From assembly GCF_004123805.1 (NCBI RefSeq), contig NZ_RWJX01000007.1, positions 1-64,000 on the forward strand: a stretch of DNA of 64,000 nucleotides, written 5' to 3'. Below the pieces are notes generated by a model. The model did no database searches. It saw nothing but the letters and a program-made list of their open reading frames with translations, and was not told the origin of the DNA. The stretch is from Cellulomonas endophytica. GTDB taxonomy: Bacteria > Actinomycetota > Actinomycetes > Actinomycetales > Cellulomonadaceae. Of the stretch, positions 35,012 through 45,600 are shown piece by piece; positions within the stretch are counted from its first letter, which is position 1; each line of letters starts with the position of its first letter. Both the position numbers and the translations under genes were made by a program.

Positions 35012-37951
35012 ATGGCCTCCCGTCCGTCCACGACCGCCGTGCGGTCCGCCCGCACGACGACGGGGCGCGCCGGGAGCACCCGTCCGCCGGCGCGCCCGTC
35101 CGGCGCGCACCCGGTCGGCGCGCCGCACCGCAGCGCGCTGCCCGTCCGGATGCTCCGCGGCGCGTTCATGGGCGTCGCGCACGTCGTCGGCGGGACGGCC
35201 CGGCGCGTGGGGCGCGGCGCCCGCGACCTCGACCCGGCGCACCGCCGCGACGGGATCGCCTTCACGCTGCTCGGGCTGGCGGTCGTGGTCGCGGCACGCG
35301 AGTGGTGGGCGCTGTCGGGCACCGCCGGGGACGTCATCCACGCCGTGGTCGCCGGGACGTTCGGCGTCGTCGGCGTCGCCGTGCCGATCGGCCTGCTCGC
35401 CCTCGCCGTCCGCCTCATGCGGCACCCCGAGCAGGGCGAGACCACGTCGCGGCGCTCCATCGGCGTCGGTGCGCTCGTCGTCGCGGTCTGCGGCCTCGTC
35501 CACCTCGAGCGCGGGCTCCCCGCGCCGGCGGACGGGTTCGCGCCCGTGCGCGCCGCCGGCGGCGTCGTCGGCTACCTCGTCGCGACGCCGCTGGAGCACC
35601 TCGTCTCCGCCGTCCCGACGGTGCTGCTCCTGCTCCTGCTGGCGTTCTTCGGGCTGCTCGTCGTCACGGCGACGCCCGTCCACCTCGTCGTGCCCCGGCT
35701 GCGGGCGGCCTACCACTGGCTCACCGGCGGCCGGCGGGGCGCCGCCGCGGACGCGGACGCCGCCGGCGGGACGGACGCGGCGGGGGAGGACGACGCGCCG
35801 ACCGCCGTGCTCGGCCGCGCGCGCGGCGGCCGCACCCGCGTCCTCGGCACCGCCGGCCGGGCGGGCGGGGACCCCGACGACGAGGACGCCCCCGACGTCC
35901 CGCTGCCCGCACCCGGCAGCCTGCGCGGCACGCCGTCCGGCGCCACGGCCCTCGAGCCGGCGACGCCGAGCCGCAGCCTGCGCGACCGTCTGCTCCGCCG
36001 GGGCGGCACGTCGCGTGCGCAGGAGCCCCCCGCCGACGCCGACGGCCCCCTGGACCGCTACGAGGGCGACGAGGCATACGCGCAGGCCGTCGCCGTCGAG
36101 GGCGGCGAGGCCCCGGCCGCCGACGGGCCGGACGGGCCGGGTGGTCCCGGTGCGCGGGGGGTCGGGGGCCGGACGGGTCGCGGACGCGGCGTGCCCGCCG
36201 GCCTCGGGGCGACGGCCGTCCCCCCGGTGCCCGACCCCGAGGCGACCGCCGTGCTCGGTGCGGGGGCCGCGGCCGCCGGCGCGCCCGACACCGTGCCCCA
36301 CGGCGTCCCCGTGACGGACGTGTGGCGCGAGCCGGAGGTCGACGAGCCCCTCGTCGCCCCGCCCACGAGCGGCGTGCCCGCCGGCGTCCAGCCCATGCTC
36401 GAGGGCGACGTCCTCTACACGCTGCCCTCCGACGACGTCCTCGCCCCGGGCGCCCCGCACAAGGTGCGCTCGGCGGCGAACGACCGGGTCGTCGCCTCCC
36501 TCACCTCCGTCCTCGAGCAGTTCGAGATCGACGCGCAGGTCACCGGCTTCACCCGCGGCCCGACGGTCACGCGCTACGAGGTCGAGCTGGGCCCGGGCGT
36601 GAAGGTCGAGCGCGTCACGGCGCTGTCGCGGAACATCGCCTACGCGGTGGCGAGCGCGGACGTCCGGATCCTCTCGCCGATCCCCGGCAAGTCGGCCATC
36701 GGCATCGAGATCCCCAACACGGACCGCGAGACGGTCTCGCTCGGCGACGTGCTGCGCTCCGGCGCCGCCCGCCGCGTCGAGCACCCCATGGCGATCGGCG
36801 TCGGCAAGGACGTCGAGGGCGGCTACGTCGTCGCGAACCTCGCCAAGATGCCCCACCTGCTCGTCGCCGGCGCCACCGGTGCGGGCAAGTCGAGCTTCGT
36901 CAACTCGATGATCGTCTCCATCCTCATGCGGGCCACGCCCGAGCAGGTGCGGATGGTGCTCGTCGACCCCAAGCGCGTCGAGCTGACCCTCTACGAGGGC
37001 ATCCCGCACCTCATCACCCCGATCATCACGAACCCCAAGAAGGCCGCCGAGGCGCTCGAGTGGGTCGTGCGGGAGATGGAGGCGCGCTACGACGACCTCG
37101 CGATGTTCGGGTTCAAGCACATCGACGACTTCAACGCCGCCGTCCGCGCCGGCAAGGTCAAGCCGCTCCCGGGGTCCGAGCGCAAGATCGCGACGTACCC
37201 GTACCTGCTGGTCATCGTCGACGAGCTCGCCGACCTCATGATGGTCGCCCCCCGCGACGTCGAGGCGTCCATCCAGCGCATCACGCAGCTCGCGCGCGCG
37301 GCCGGCATCCACCTCGTGCTCGCGACGCAGCGGCCGTCCGTCGACGTGGTCACCGGCCTCATCAAGGCCAACGTGCCGTCCCGCCTGGCCTTCGCCACGT
37401 CGTCGCTCACCGACTCCCGCGTCGTGCTGGACCAGCCCGGCGCCGAGAAGCTCATCGGTCAGGGCGACGCGCTGTTCCTGCCCATGGGCGCCGCCAAGCC
37501 CATGCGCACCCAGGGCGCCTGGGTGGCCGAGTCCGAGATCCACGCCGTCGTCGAGCACGTGAAGACGCAGCTCAAGCCGACCTACCGGCCCGACGTCATC
37601 GCGGCGGCGCCGAAGAAGCAGGTCGACGACGACATCGGCGACGACCTGGACCTGCTGCTGCAGGCCGCGGAGCTCGTCGTGACCTCGCAGTTCGGGTCGA
37701 CCTCCATGCTGCAGCGCAAGCTGCGCGTCGGGTTCGCCAAGGCGGGCCGCCTCATGGACCTGCTCGAGTCCCGGGAGATCGTCGGCCCGTCCGAGGGGTC
37801 GAAGGCCCGCGAGGTGCTCGTGCAGCCCGACGACCTGCCCGCCGCCCTGGCCATGCTGCGCGGCGCCGACCTCGCCGGCGGCGACGACGCGGACGAGGGC
37901 TTCCCCGGCGACCCGCCGGTGGCGCGGGACTACTACGACGACGAGGCGTAG
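35012..37951 (+). CDS. ftsK: DNA translocase FtsK/SpoIIIE
   Basis: 979 residues. It is a septal motor that pumps chromosome DNA during division. The N-terminal ~230 residues hold four membrane helices. An Ala/Gly/Asp-rich linker (about 245-455) follows, then the alpha and beta motor domains with Walker [12 protein letters not shown], Walker [14 protein letters not shown] and [13 protein letters not shown]. The C-terminal gamma winged-helix domain ([22 protein letters not shown]) reads orientation sequences. It is normal in length for actinobacteria. The stop codon itself forms the loop of a small hairpin. Confidence 0.96.
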   Translation: MASRPSTTAVRSARTTTGRAGSTRPPARPSGAHPVGAPHRSALPVRMLRGAFMGVAHVVGGTARRVGRGARDLDPAHRRDGIAFTLLGLAVVVAAREWWALSGTAGDVIHAVVAGTFGVVGVAVPIGLLALAVRLMRHPEQGETTSRRSIGVGALVVAVCGLVHLERGLPAPADGFAPVRAAGGVVGYLVATPLEHLVSAVPTVLLLLLLAFFGLLVVTATPVHLVVPRLRAAYHWLTGGRRGAAADADAAGGTDAAGEDDAPTAVLGRARGGRTRVLGTAGRAGGDPDDEDAPDVPLPAPGSLRGTPSGATALEPATPSRSLRDRLLRRGGTSRAQEPPADADGPLDRYEGDEAYAQAVAVEGGEAPAADGPDGPGGPGARGVGGRTGRGRGVPAGLGATAVPPVPDPEATAVLGAGAAAAGAPDTVPHGVPVTDVWREPEVDEPLVAPPTSGVPAGVQPMLEGDVLYTLPSDDVLAPGAPHKVRSAANDRVVASLTSVLEQFEIDAQVTGFTRGPTVTRYEVELGPGVKVERVTALSRNIAYAVASADVRILSPIPGKSAIGIEIPNTDRETVSLGDVLRSGAARRVEHPMAIGVGKDVEGGYVVANLAKMPHLLVAGATGAGKSSFVNSMIVSILMRATPEQVRMVLVDPKRVELTLYEGIPHLITPIITNPKKAAEALEWVVREMEARYDDLAMFGFKHIDDFNAAVRAGKVKPLPGSERKIATYPYLLVIVDELADLMMVAPRDVEASIQRITQLARAAGIHLVLATQRPSVDVVTGLIKANVPSRLAFATSSLTDSRVVLDQPGAEKLIGQGDALFLPMGAAKPMRTQGAWVAESEIHAVVEHVKTQLKPTYRPDVIAAAPKKQVDDDIGDDLDLLLQAAELVVTSQFGSTSMLQRKLRVGFAKAGRLMDLLESREIVGPSEGSKAREVLVQPDDLPAALAMLRGADLAGGDDADEGFPGDPPVARDYYDDEA

Positions 37952-37961
37952 CGCCTCGTCG
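37939..37961. terminator. 10-bp hairpin with the ftsK stop codon as its loop
   Basis: Arms 37939-37948 and 37952-37961 are perfectly complementary, and the three-base loop is exactly the TAG stop of ftsK. It may act as a terminator or simply reflect local repetition. Confidence 0.5.
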
Positions 37962-38101
37962 GACGTCGGGCGTCGGACGTCGGGCGGCCCGGACCCGCGG
38001 GCCTCCGCGGACGGGCGGCCGGACCCACGCGGGCGGCCGGACCCATCCGGGTCGCCCGACCCACCCGGGCCGCCGGACCCATCCGGGCCGCCGGTCCCAC
38101 C
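37958..38101. repeat. Short tandem repeats after ftsK
   Basis: A 14-base unit is duplicated at 37958-37971 and 37972-37985. Further on, five 18-base units (38013, 38031, 38049, 38067, 38085) follow the pattern GGGCGGCCGGACCCATCC with a few substitutions. The gap to the convergent CapA-like gene (37952-38205) holds these repeats plus a long inverted repeat (38106-38115 with 38155-38164), and no credible gene. Confidence 0.8.
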
Positions 38102-38205
38102 TTCGACGAGATGCCGGTCCCGGTCGGGTCGCAGGGGCCTGTGCGGCCCGGAGAGGCATCTCGTGGGCCGGGACCGCCTGCGGGGCCGTGGCCACGCGCG
38201 GGTGG

Positions 38206-39564
38206 TCAGGGGGCCGCGGGGCGCGGGACCGCCTCGACGCGGGCACGGGTGCCGTCGGCGAAGGGGTCGGGCGGGGACGTCGCCTCCGGCGCGGTCGTGC
38301 CGACGGCGGCCGCGACGCGGGCGCGCCGGTCCTGCACCTCGGGCACGGGCAGGGTCGGCGTCCCGGCGGTGAGGTCGGCGAGGGCGTGGACGCGGTGGCC
38401 GCCGTGCCGGTCGACGGTGACGCCCGTCCAGGTCACCCCGACGACCCGGGGCGGTCCCGCGGGCGTCCCGGTGGCCGGGTCCGCGCCCGTCGCGCGCACC
38501 GTCGCGGTGAGCAGGAGGCCCGACGAGGTCTCGGGCACGCAGCACTCCGCGTCCTGGTTGGACACGAGGTTGCCCAGGCCGTACGCCACCCACATGCCCG
38601 TGCCGTCGACGCCGCCGGGGAGCCTCTCCACGGGCTGCGGGACGTGCGCGTGGTGGCCCAGGACGAGGTCGACGACGCCCGAGCCCGCCAGCTCCCGGGC
38701 CGCGGCCCGCTGCTCGGGGGCCGGCTCCGTCCGGTACTCGACGCAGCAGTGGAGGCTGACCACGACGAGGTCCGCCCCGCCGGCACGGGCCGCACCGGCC
38801 GCCGCGACGAGCGCGGGCACGTCGATGCGGTCGACGGACCACGGGGCGGCCACCGGCATCCCGTTCGTCCCGTACGTGGCCGCCAGGTGCGCCACGGTGA
38901 TCGTCCGCCCGGCGTCCTCGACCCGGTAGAGCTGCGGCAGCGCCGCCTCCGCCGCGGAGCGGGCCGTCCCGACGTGGCCCAGGCCCGCCGCGTCCAGCGC
39001 GTCGAGCGTCGCGGTGACCCCGGCGGCGCCGCGGTCGACGGCGTGGTTCGAGGCGGTCGAGCACCCGTCCCACCCGGCCTGCGCGAGGTCGCCGACGAGC
39101 GCGGCCGGCGCACCGAAGAGCGGGTACCCGGTCGGGGCGACCCCGGGCGGTGCGACCGGCACCTCGAGGTGGCAGAGCGCGAGGTCCGCGCCGCGCACCC
39201 AGGGGTCGAGCGGTGCCAGCAGGGGCGAGAAGTCGACGGTGCCGTCCGGGGCGGTGGCCGACGCGAGGACGGGCTCGTGCGGCAGCACGTCCCCGGCGGC
39301 CACGATCGTGACGGTGGCGTCCGGCTCGGGGACCGGCTCCGGCGCCGGGGCGGGGGCCGGGGTCGGGGCCGTCGCGGAGGGCGTGGCACCGGGGGAGCCG
39401 GTGCCGTCCACGGTGCCGCTGCCGCCGCCCGACGGTGCACCCGGGGTCGCCACGTCGGCGGCGCCGGCGGTGCGGAGGGCGAGGACCGCCACCGCCACGA
39501 CGAGGACCACGAGGACGGCGAGCAGGCCGACGACCACGCCGGCGCGGCGCGGACGAGGGACCAT
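38206..39564 (-). CDS. CapA-family (poly-gamma-glutamate synthesis type) metallophosphatase-like protein
   Basis: 452 residues. One N-terminal membrane helix (about residues 9-33) and a Pro/Ala/Thr-rich spacer anchor an extracytoplasmic CapA domain. That domain shows VTIVAAGDVLPHEPV, STASNHAVDRG, VVVSLHCCVEYRTEP and LVLGHHAHVPQPVE, the calcineurin-like metal-ligand pattern of PGA_cap proteins. There is no capB/capC nearby, so capsule synthesis is not implied; a cell-envelope hydrolase role is possible. A TACCGT -10 (39571-39576) lies six bases before the ATG. Confidence 0.85.
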   Translation of the reverse strand: MVPRPRRAGVVVGLLAVLVVLVVAVAVLALRTAGAADVATPGAPSGGGSGTVDGTGSPGATPSATAPTPAPAPAPEPVPEPDATVTIVAAGDVLPHEPVLASATAPDGTVDFSPLLAPLDPWVRGADLALCHLEVPVAPPGVAPTGYPLFGAPAALVGDLAQAGWDGCSTASNHAVDRGAAGVTATLDALDAAGLGHVGTARSAAEAALPQLYRVEDAGRTITVAHLAATYGTNGMPVAAPWSVDRIDVPALVAAAGAARAGGADLVVVSLHCCVEYRTEPAPEQRAAARELAGSGVVDLVLGHHAHVPQPVERLPGGVDGTGMWVAYGLGNLVSNQDAECCVPETSSGLLLTATVRATGADPATGTPAGPPRVVGVTWTGVTVDRHGGHRVHALADLTAGTPTLPVPEVQDRRARVAAAVGTTAPEATSPPDPFADGTRARVEAVPRPAAP

Positions 39565-39570
39565 GGCGGG

Positions 39571-39576
39571 ACGGTA
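39571..39576 (-). promoter_or_regulatory. -10 element for the CapA-like gene
   Basis: Reads TACCGT on the minus strand, six bases before the ATG at 39564; leaderless arrangement. Confidence 0.5.
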
Positions 39577-39674
39577 CCGGGGCGGGCGGCTGCGCCGGTC
39601 CGCGCGGCCCCAGCGCGTCGCGACCGCCCGGCCGAGCGCGTCGGGGCCCGGGAGGCCGGTCCGGGCGTCGCCGT

Positions 39675-39680
39675 TAGGCT
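39675..39680 (+). promoter_or_regulatory. -10 element for pgsA
   Basis: TAGGCT lies six bases before the pgsA GTG at 39687, with no Shine-Dalgarno. Confidence 0.55.
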
Positions 39681-39686
39681 GGGGCC

Positions 39687-40325
39687 GTGCCCGCCGCCCC
39701 GTCCCCGTGGACGGCCGCGAACGTCGTCACGATGCTGCGGATCCTGCTCGTGCCGGCCTTCGCCGCCGCCCTCGTCGTCGACGGCGGGCGGGACGGGGTG
39801 TGGCGCTGGGCCGCGCTGGGCGTCTTCGTCCTCGCCGCCGCGACGGACCGCGTGGACGGCTGGCTCGCGCGGCGCTCGGACTCGGTCACCGACCTCGGCA
39901 AGCTCCTGGACCCCATCGCGGACAAGCTCCTCATGGGCGCCGCTCTCGTGCTCCTCTCGTGGCAGGGCGAGCTGTGGTGGTGGGTGACGGCGGTGGTCCT
40001 CGTCCGCGAGCTCGGCATCACGCTCCTGCGGCTGGCGCTGCTGCGCATGGTGGTCCTGCCCGCGTCCCGCGGCGGCAAGGCGAAGACCGTGCTGCAGACC
40101 GTCGCCCTCGGCCTGTACCTGCTGCCGCTGGACCGGCTCCCCGCGCTCGTGGGCGTGGTGGCGGCCGTCGTCATGGCGGCGGCCCTGCTGGTCACGGTCC
40201 TCACGGGGCTCGACTACGTCCGGACCGCCCTGCGCGTGCGGGCGCAGGACCGGCGTGCGCGGGCGGACGGCCGGCCGGCCGCCGGTCCCGTCCCCGGCGC
40301 CGCCGGGCCGGGCGCCCCGCGGTGA
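39687..40325 (+). CDS. pgsA: CDP-diacylglycerol-glycerol-3-phosphate 3-phosphatidyltransferase
   Basis: 212 residues. It makes phosphatidylglycerophosphate at the membrane. The CDP-alcohol phosphatidyltransferase signature D-x2-DG-x2-AR-x8-G-x3-D-x3-D is complete in DRVDGWLARRSD...LGKLLDPIADK. Several hydrophobic helices follow, and an Arg/Ala-rich tail is cytoplasmic. The GTG start is leaderless-like. It overlaps cinA by four bases, the conserved actinobacterial pgsA-cinA-clgR order. Confidence 0.93.
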   Translation: MPAAPSPWTAANVVTMLRILLVPAFAAALVVDGGRDGVWRWAALGVFVLAAATDRVDGWLARRSDSVTDLGKLLDPIADKLLMGAALVLLSWQGELWWWVTAVVLVRELGITLLRLALLRMVVLPASRGGKAKTVLQTVALGLYLLPLDRLPALVGVVAAVVMAAALLVTVLTGLDYVRTALRVRAQDRRARADGRPAAGPVPGAAGPGAPR

Positions 40326-40846
40326 CGGGGGCGGGTCCCGCGGCGACCGACGCGACCGCCCGTCGCCTCCTGCAGGCGCTGGAGGAGCGGGGCCTGACGG
40401 TGGCCGCGGCCGAGTCGCTCACGGGTGGGCTCGTCGTCGCGGCGCTCGTCGCCGTGCCCGGGGCCTCGACGGTCCTGCGCGGCGGCGTCGTCGCGTACGC
40501 GACCGACCTCAAGGCCCGCCTGCTCGGCGTCGACGCGCGCCTGCTCGACGAGCGCGGCCCGGTCGACCCCGACGTCGCCCGCGCCATGGCCGAGGGCGTC
40601 CGGGACCGGCTCCGCGCCGACGTCGGCCTCGCGACGACCGGGGTGGCCGGACCCGGCCCGCAGGACGGGCACCCGGCGGGCGAGGTGCACGTCGCGGTGG
40701 CGCTCCCCGGGCGCACGGAGGTCGCCTCCCACCGTCTGGCCGGGGAGCGGCCGGAGGTCCGGGACGCGACGGTGGGGGCGGTGCTGGAGCTCGCCGTGCG
40801 GCTCGTCGCGCCGGACGGCGGCCGGGGCCTGCCCGGTCCGGCCTGA
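40322..40846 (+). CDS. cinA: CinA C-terminal (nicotinamide-nucleotide amidohydrolase) family protein
   Basis: 174 residues: only the C-terminal CinA/PncC domain, with no molybdopterin-like N-terminal domain. Signatures are VAAAESLTGGLVVAALVAVPGAS, VVAYATDLKARLLGV and TTGVAGPGPQDGHPAGEV. The family deamidates nicotinamide mononucleotide, a pyridine-nucleotide salvage step. The GTG overlaps the pgsA stop (GTGA). The name reflects competence-induced genes in other bacteria; no competence role is implied. Confidence 0.93.
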   Translation: MTGAGPAATDATARRLLQALEERGLTVAAAESLTGGLVVAALVAVPGASTVLRGGVVAYATDLKARLLGVDARLLDERGPVDPDVARAMAEGVRDRLRADVGLATTGVAGPGPQDGHPAGEVHVAVALPGRTEVASHRLAGERPEVRDATVGAVLELAVRLVAPDGGRGLPGPA

Positions 40847-41220
40847 GGCCGGGCTGAGGTGCGGCCGTCTACCGGCTGCGGAGCGGCCGCCGGGGGAACA
40901 CCGTCGTCGGGAGGGGCGTTAGGCCGCTCGTGATGGTGACGAAGCTGCCGATGGAACGGTCCGGCGCGTACCACAGGGCACCGGGGTACGGTGGGTCCTC
41001 CACCGCTCCCGTCGCCGCGGGCCGCGGTCCGGCGGCCCGACCGGCCGACGGACGGGGCCCGACAGGACGCGGACCGGTGGTGCGCACGGCAGCGGTGCAG
41101 GTGACAGGACGTCGGTCAGGGCGTGGTGGGGCAGGGCAGGCGGTCGGCGACCGGTCGGTCGTGACCCGCGACCCCGGTCGGACCTCGGACGAGGATCGTG
41201 GCACGAGAGGGGGAGCCCAG
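40847..41220. other. clgR upstream region
   Basis: A 374-base gap between cinA and clgR. A frame from 40930 joins clgR in phase but is Gly/Arg-rich and unlike the family, so I treat it as non-coding. The gap has a 6-bp inverted repeat (CGTACC at 40967-40972 with GGTACG at 40985-40990) overlapping a TACGGT -10-like hexamer (40987-40992). This is a plausible clgR promoter with a long leader. Confidence 0.4.
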
Positions 41221-41562
41221 ATGGTCGTACTGCGTCGAGAGATCGGTGACGTGCTGCGCGATGCGCGGCAGCGGCAGGGGCGGACCCTGCGTGAGGTGTC
41301 GTCGGCGGCCCGGGTGTCCCTGGGCTACCTGAGCGAGGTGGAGCGCGGCCAGAAGGAGGCCTCGTCGGAGCTGCTGCAGAGCATCTGCGCGGCGCTGTCG
41401 GTGCCCATGTCGATCGTGCTCCGCGAGGTCAGCGACCGCATCGCGGTGGCCGAGGGGCTGTTCGTGCCCGACACGGTGCCCGCCGACCTCGAGGTCCGCG
41501 TGGGGCGCACGCCGGACGACGACTGGGACCGTCCCCGGTCGGAGCTCGCACCCGTCGGCTGA
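41221..41562 (+). CDS. clgR: XRE-family regulator ClgR
   Basis: 113 residues. The N-terminal HTH ([45 protein letters not shown]) is nearly invariant in actinobacterial ClgR. ClgR activates Clp protease, recX-type and stress genes and is itself degraded by Clp. A C-terminal acidic tail ends AELAPVG-like residues (SELAPVG), resembling a hydrophobic degradation end. The ATG at 41221 has an AGAGGGGGA purine box. Location between cinA and recA is the standard context. Confidence 0.93.
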   Translation: MVVLRREIGDVLRDARQRQGRTLREVSSAARVSLGYLSEVERGQKEASSELLQSICAALSVPMSIVLREVSDRIAVAEGLFVPDTVPADLEVRVGRTPDDDWDRPRSELAPVG

Positions 41563-41619
41563 GAGCCGCACGGACGGCAGGACCCTGCGGTCCGCGGGCG
41601 GCGCCGCCGCGGACCACCG

Positions 41620-41657
41620 GACGAGCCCGTCACCCCGCCGGGGGTGGCGGGCTCGTC
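41620..41657. terminator. 17-bp hairpin between convergent clgR and nei
   Basis: Arms 41620-41636 and 41641-41657 pair throughout with one G-U pair and a four-base loop. Confidence 0.75.
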
Positions 41658-41737
41658 GCTGTCCAGGGTGCCGGCGCGGCGGCCGGGTGCGGGGCCGGTC
41701 GCGGCGGCGCCTGCCTGCTGCGGCGGGGCCGGCCGGG

Positions 41738-42643
41738 TCAGCGGGTCGTCCGAGCCCAGCGGTGGACCGTCGGGGGAGCCGCCCGGCCCTCGGGGTCGGC
41801 CTGGCAGCGCGGGCACCAGGTGACGGGGCGCGCGGTGGGCATGACGCCCGCCGAACCCTCCAGCAGCGGCGTCCGGCACCGGGTGCACGGCGCACCGGCG
41901 CGGGCGTGGACCCGTCCGGGCCCGTCCCCGGTGACCACGGAGCGGCGCATCTGCAGCCGTGCGACCCGCAGGACCGCCTCCGGCTCCGGCACGTCGCGAG
42001 CCGGCGTCCACGGCCACACGCGGCGCGCGAAGAGCGACTCGGCCATGTAGACGGTGCCCAGCCCCGCGACGACCGTCTGGTCGAGGAGCACCTCGGCGAC
42101 GGGCCGGCGTCCCTGGGCCTCCCACCGTCGCAGGGCCTCCGCCAGGCCCGGGCCGTCCCAGCGGCGTGCCCCGGGGGCGTCGATGCCGAGCCCTGGCCAG
42201 GTGACCCGGGGGAGCGCCGCGGTGGGCTCCTCGGGCTCGGGCAGGAAGTCGTCGTCCAGCACGTCGGGGCCGAGGTGCCCGACGAGGCCTCCCTCGTCCG
42301 CCGTGGGCACGACGTCGAGCATGCCGAGGAGCAGGCCCAGCGCCGTCCAGCCGGCGCCCGCCACGACGGCGCGGACCCGGGGCGAGCGGCCCGCCGCCTC
42401 GGGCGAGCCGGTGCGCACGATCCGCCACGAGCCGTCCATGCGCAGGTGCGTGTGGAGGGTGCGGCCGTCGGAGAAGCGGGTGAGCAGGTGCTTGCCGTAG
42501 GGCCGGGTGCCGACGACCGTCGCGCCCGTGAACGTCGCGGTCGCCGCCGACGGCCACCGCAGGTCCGTGCGGACCACCCCCTGGCCCGCGAGGGCGAGGT
42601 CGAGCCGCTGCCCCGTCCGTCGCAGGACGTCACCCTCGGGCAC
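41738..42643 (-). CDS. nei: Fpg/Nei DNA glycosylase (endonuclease VIII type)
   Basis: 301 residues. It starts MPEGD, with Pro2 and Glu3 as catalytic residues; the Asp after PEG marks the Nei branch rather than Fpg (PELPEV). YGKHLL holds the beta-turn lysine and GLGTVYMAESLF the helix-two-turn-helix. The C-terminal zinc finger is CTRC...CPRC. It removes oxidised pyrimidines from DNA. It starts 18 bases after the lhr stop, so lhr-nei form one unit; the same pairing occurs in other actinobacteria. Confidence 0.93.
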   Translation of the reverse strand: MPEGDVLRRTGQRLDLALAGQGVVRTDLRWPSAATATFTGATVVGTRPYGKHLLTRFSDGRTLHTHLRMDGSWRIVRTGSPEAAGRSPRVRAVVAGAGWTALGLLLGMLDVVPTADEGGLVGHLGPDVLDDDFLPEPEEPTAALPRVTWPGLGIDAPGARRWDGPGLAEALRRWEAQGRRPVAEVLLDQTVVAGLGTVYMAESLFARRVWPWTPARDVPEPEAVLRVARLQMRRSVVTGDGPGRVHARAGAPCTRCRTPLLEGSAGVMPTARPVTWCPRCQADPEGRAAPPTVHRWARTTR

Positions 42644-42661
42644 GTCGCCCCCGCACGGCGG

Positions 42662-45600
42662 TCACGACTGCCCCCGGATCGAGAGGCCGCGCGGGGTGGC
42701 CAGGAACCCGGCGGCGAGGAACGCCTCGCCGATCGCGGACCGCAGCACCTCGCCCGCCAGCACCTCCGCTCCGTCCGCCCGCGCCACCGTCAGCCGCCCG
42801 GTGCCGCGCGTCCGGATCGCCGCCACGAGCGCCTGGGCGGCCAGCAGGAGGACCGGGGCCTCGTCCGTGAACGACAGGACCGTCCTGCCGCCGCGCTCGA
42901 GGTACAGGACCAGGGCGCCGTCGACGAGGACGACGAGCGCGCCCGCCTTGCGCCCGGGCCGGTGCCGACCGGTCGCGGCGGGGTCCTCGCGCCCCTCGGG
43001 CGGGTCCGGCCACGCCAGCGCGGCGCCGTAGGGGTTCGCCGGGTCGGTGGCGGCGAGCACCACGGGGTAGGTCCCGCCTTCCTCGCCCGTGCCCTCCGCG
43101 CCCGTGGGTGGCAGCTGCCAGGGCAGCGCCGGCCCCTCCGACCGCCGCTCCGCCGCGAGCGTGAGCCGCTCCCGGCTGCGGGTGACGGTCTCCGCATCCG
43201 TCCGCAGCCGGTCGACGGCACCGGGCAGCGCGAACTGGGAGCCGCCGAGCCCCTCGACGAAGTACCCACGGCGCACCTGCCCGCCCGCCTCGAGCGCGAC
43301 GAGCACGCGGTACACGTCCGCGAAGCGGCCGCCGATGCCCTCGGCGGGGGCGACCGCCCGGGTGAGCACGCCGTGGCGGTCGAGGAGCTGGGCCGCCAGC
43401 GCGTGGGCGCGCACGGTCGGGTCGGGCTCGCGCCCGGGGAGCACGGACCAGCGGCCCCCTGCCGCCCCGGCCGCCAGCGCGGCCGCGAGGGCGGCCGTGC
43501 CTCCGGGCGTGTCGTCGTGGACCGGGCCCTCCGCGGACGCCCGGGCGGCACCGTCGGCCGCTGCCGCGTGCCCCGGGGGCTCGGCCCCCGCCGCACGGGG
43601 CAGCGGCATCCCGCCGAGCCGTCCGACGGTGCGCAGGCCCAGTCGGGGCCGCAGCGCGCGGCTGCGCGGCGGCGCCTGCCGGGTGCGGTGCGCGGTGGAG
43701 CCCGTGCCGAGCCAGGCGCGCAGCGGGGCGAGGCTGTCGTTCGTCACGCGGCCGGCCCAGACGAGGTCCCAGAGGGCGGTCGCCAGCCGGCCCGACGGCA
43801 CGGGTCCGCCGTCCTCGAGCAGGGTGGCCACCCGGCTGCCCAGCGCCGACAGGAACCAGGCGCCGCCGCCCTCGAGCGCCGCGAGCGCCGCGGTGTGCAG
43901 CGGGGTGGGTGCGAAGGCCTCGTCGACGGGTGGCAGGGTGAGGTCGGCGACGGCGGCAGGGTGCAGGGCGACGAGCCCGTCGTGCCCGCTCAGCGTGCCG
44001 TGCCCGGACCAGACGACCTCGCCGGCCGCGATGAGCTCGTCGAGCATCGCGGGGACGTAGTCCGCGACCCGGGCGGGCAGGACGTGCGTCTCGAGGGCCG
44101 AGGCCGGCACGACCGCGCCGGCGAGCTGCTCGACGACGCGGGCCACCCCGTCGACCCCGCGGTGGGTCGCGGCGCCCGCGGAGCGCCCCGGGCCCACCGT
44201 GGGTCGCACGCCGTGCCAGCGGGGCAGGAAGACGCCGAGCGCGGCGGGCTCGACGGGCTCGACCTGCGCGCGCAGCACGGCGAGGCTGCGGCGGCGCAGC
44301 GTGCGCAGCACCTCGGCGTCGCAGTACTCGTCGCCCGTGCCGCCCAGCACCTCGGGGCGCAGACGCCCCTGCACGAGGACGCGCGAGGACTCCAGACGGC
44401 GCAGCACGTCCGTCACGACGGCGACGCCCAGCCCGAACCGGGACGCGACCGCCTGGGCCGGGAAAGGGCCGTGGGTGCGCGCGTACCGCCGGACGAGGTC
44501 GCCGAGGGGGTCGGGCAGGACCTCGGTGAACACCTCCGGGACCCCGACGGGGAGGGCGACCCCCAGCGCGTCGCGCAGGCGGCCCGCGTCCTCGACGGCC
44601 GCCCACTGGGCCGCGTCCTCGGCGGGCACGCCGCCGAGGCGGACGGACAGGGCACGCCGGGAGCGCTCGAGCTCGGCGAGCCAGCCCGGGACGGCCTCGG
44701 CGTGCTCGGCCTCCGTGCGTGCCCGGACGCCGGCGAGGGTGAGGGGCCCGTGGCGGCGCAGGACGTCCGCGACGCCCTCCATCGAGCGCGCGCGCCGGTC
44801 GGGCGCCGTGCCCGCCAGCTCCGCCTCCGTCCGCTCGACCGCCGAGGGGTCGAGCAGGTCGGCGAGCTGCGACTCCCCGCCCTGGCCGAGCAGCTCCGCG
44901 AGCAGGGTCGGGTCCAGGGTGAGGGCGGCCGCCCGGCGCTCGGCCAGGGGGGCGTCCCCGTCGTAGAGGAACTGCGCGGTGTAGCCGAACAGCAGGGACT
45001 GCGCGAACGGCGACGGGTGCGGGGTGGTGACCTCGACGACCCGGATGCGGCGCGCCGCGACGTCCCGCATGAGCTCGGCCAGCGCGGCGGTGTCGAAGTC
45101 GTCCTGCAGGCACTCGCGCACGGCCTCGAGCAGGATCGGGAACTCGGGGTACTGGGCCGCCACCTGGAGCAGCTGGGCGGAGCGCTGGCGCTGCTGCCAC
45201 AGGGGCTGGCGGCGGTCGGGCCGGCGCCGCGGCAGGAGCAGAGCACGGCTGGCGGCCTCGCGGAAGCGCGCGCCGAACATCGCCGAGCCTCCGAGCTCGG
45301 AGCGGACGAGGTCGAGCACCTCCTCCGGCTCGACCAGCAGGTCCGCCACCGTGATGCCCGGCCCGTCGCCGCCGGAGCCGTCGGAGTCGGGGTCCCAGGC
45401 GTCGGTGTCGAGCACGTCGGGCAGCCGCAGGACGATGCCGTCGTCGCTGTGCAGCGCGGCCGCGTCGACCCCGAAGCGCTCCCGCAGCCGCGCGCCGATC
45501 ACCAGCGCCCAGGGCGCGTGGACGCGGGCGCCGTAGGGGGAGTGCAGCACCACGCGCCAGTCGCCCAGCTCGTCGCGGAACCGCTCGAGGACGAGGGTCC

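Noticed and set aside
40930-41220. N-terminal extension of ClgR from the ATG at 40930
   Set aside because: The extension is Gly/Arg-rich and unlike any ClgR; the conserved protein starts at 41221 with a purine-rich RBS.
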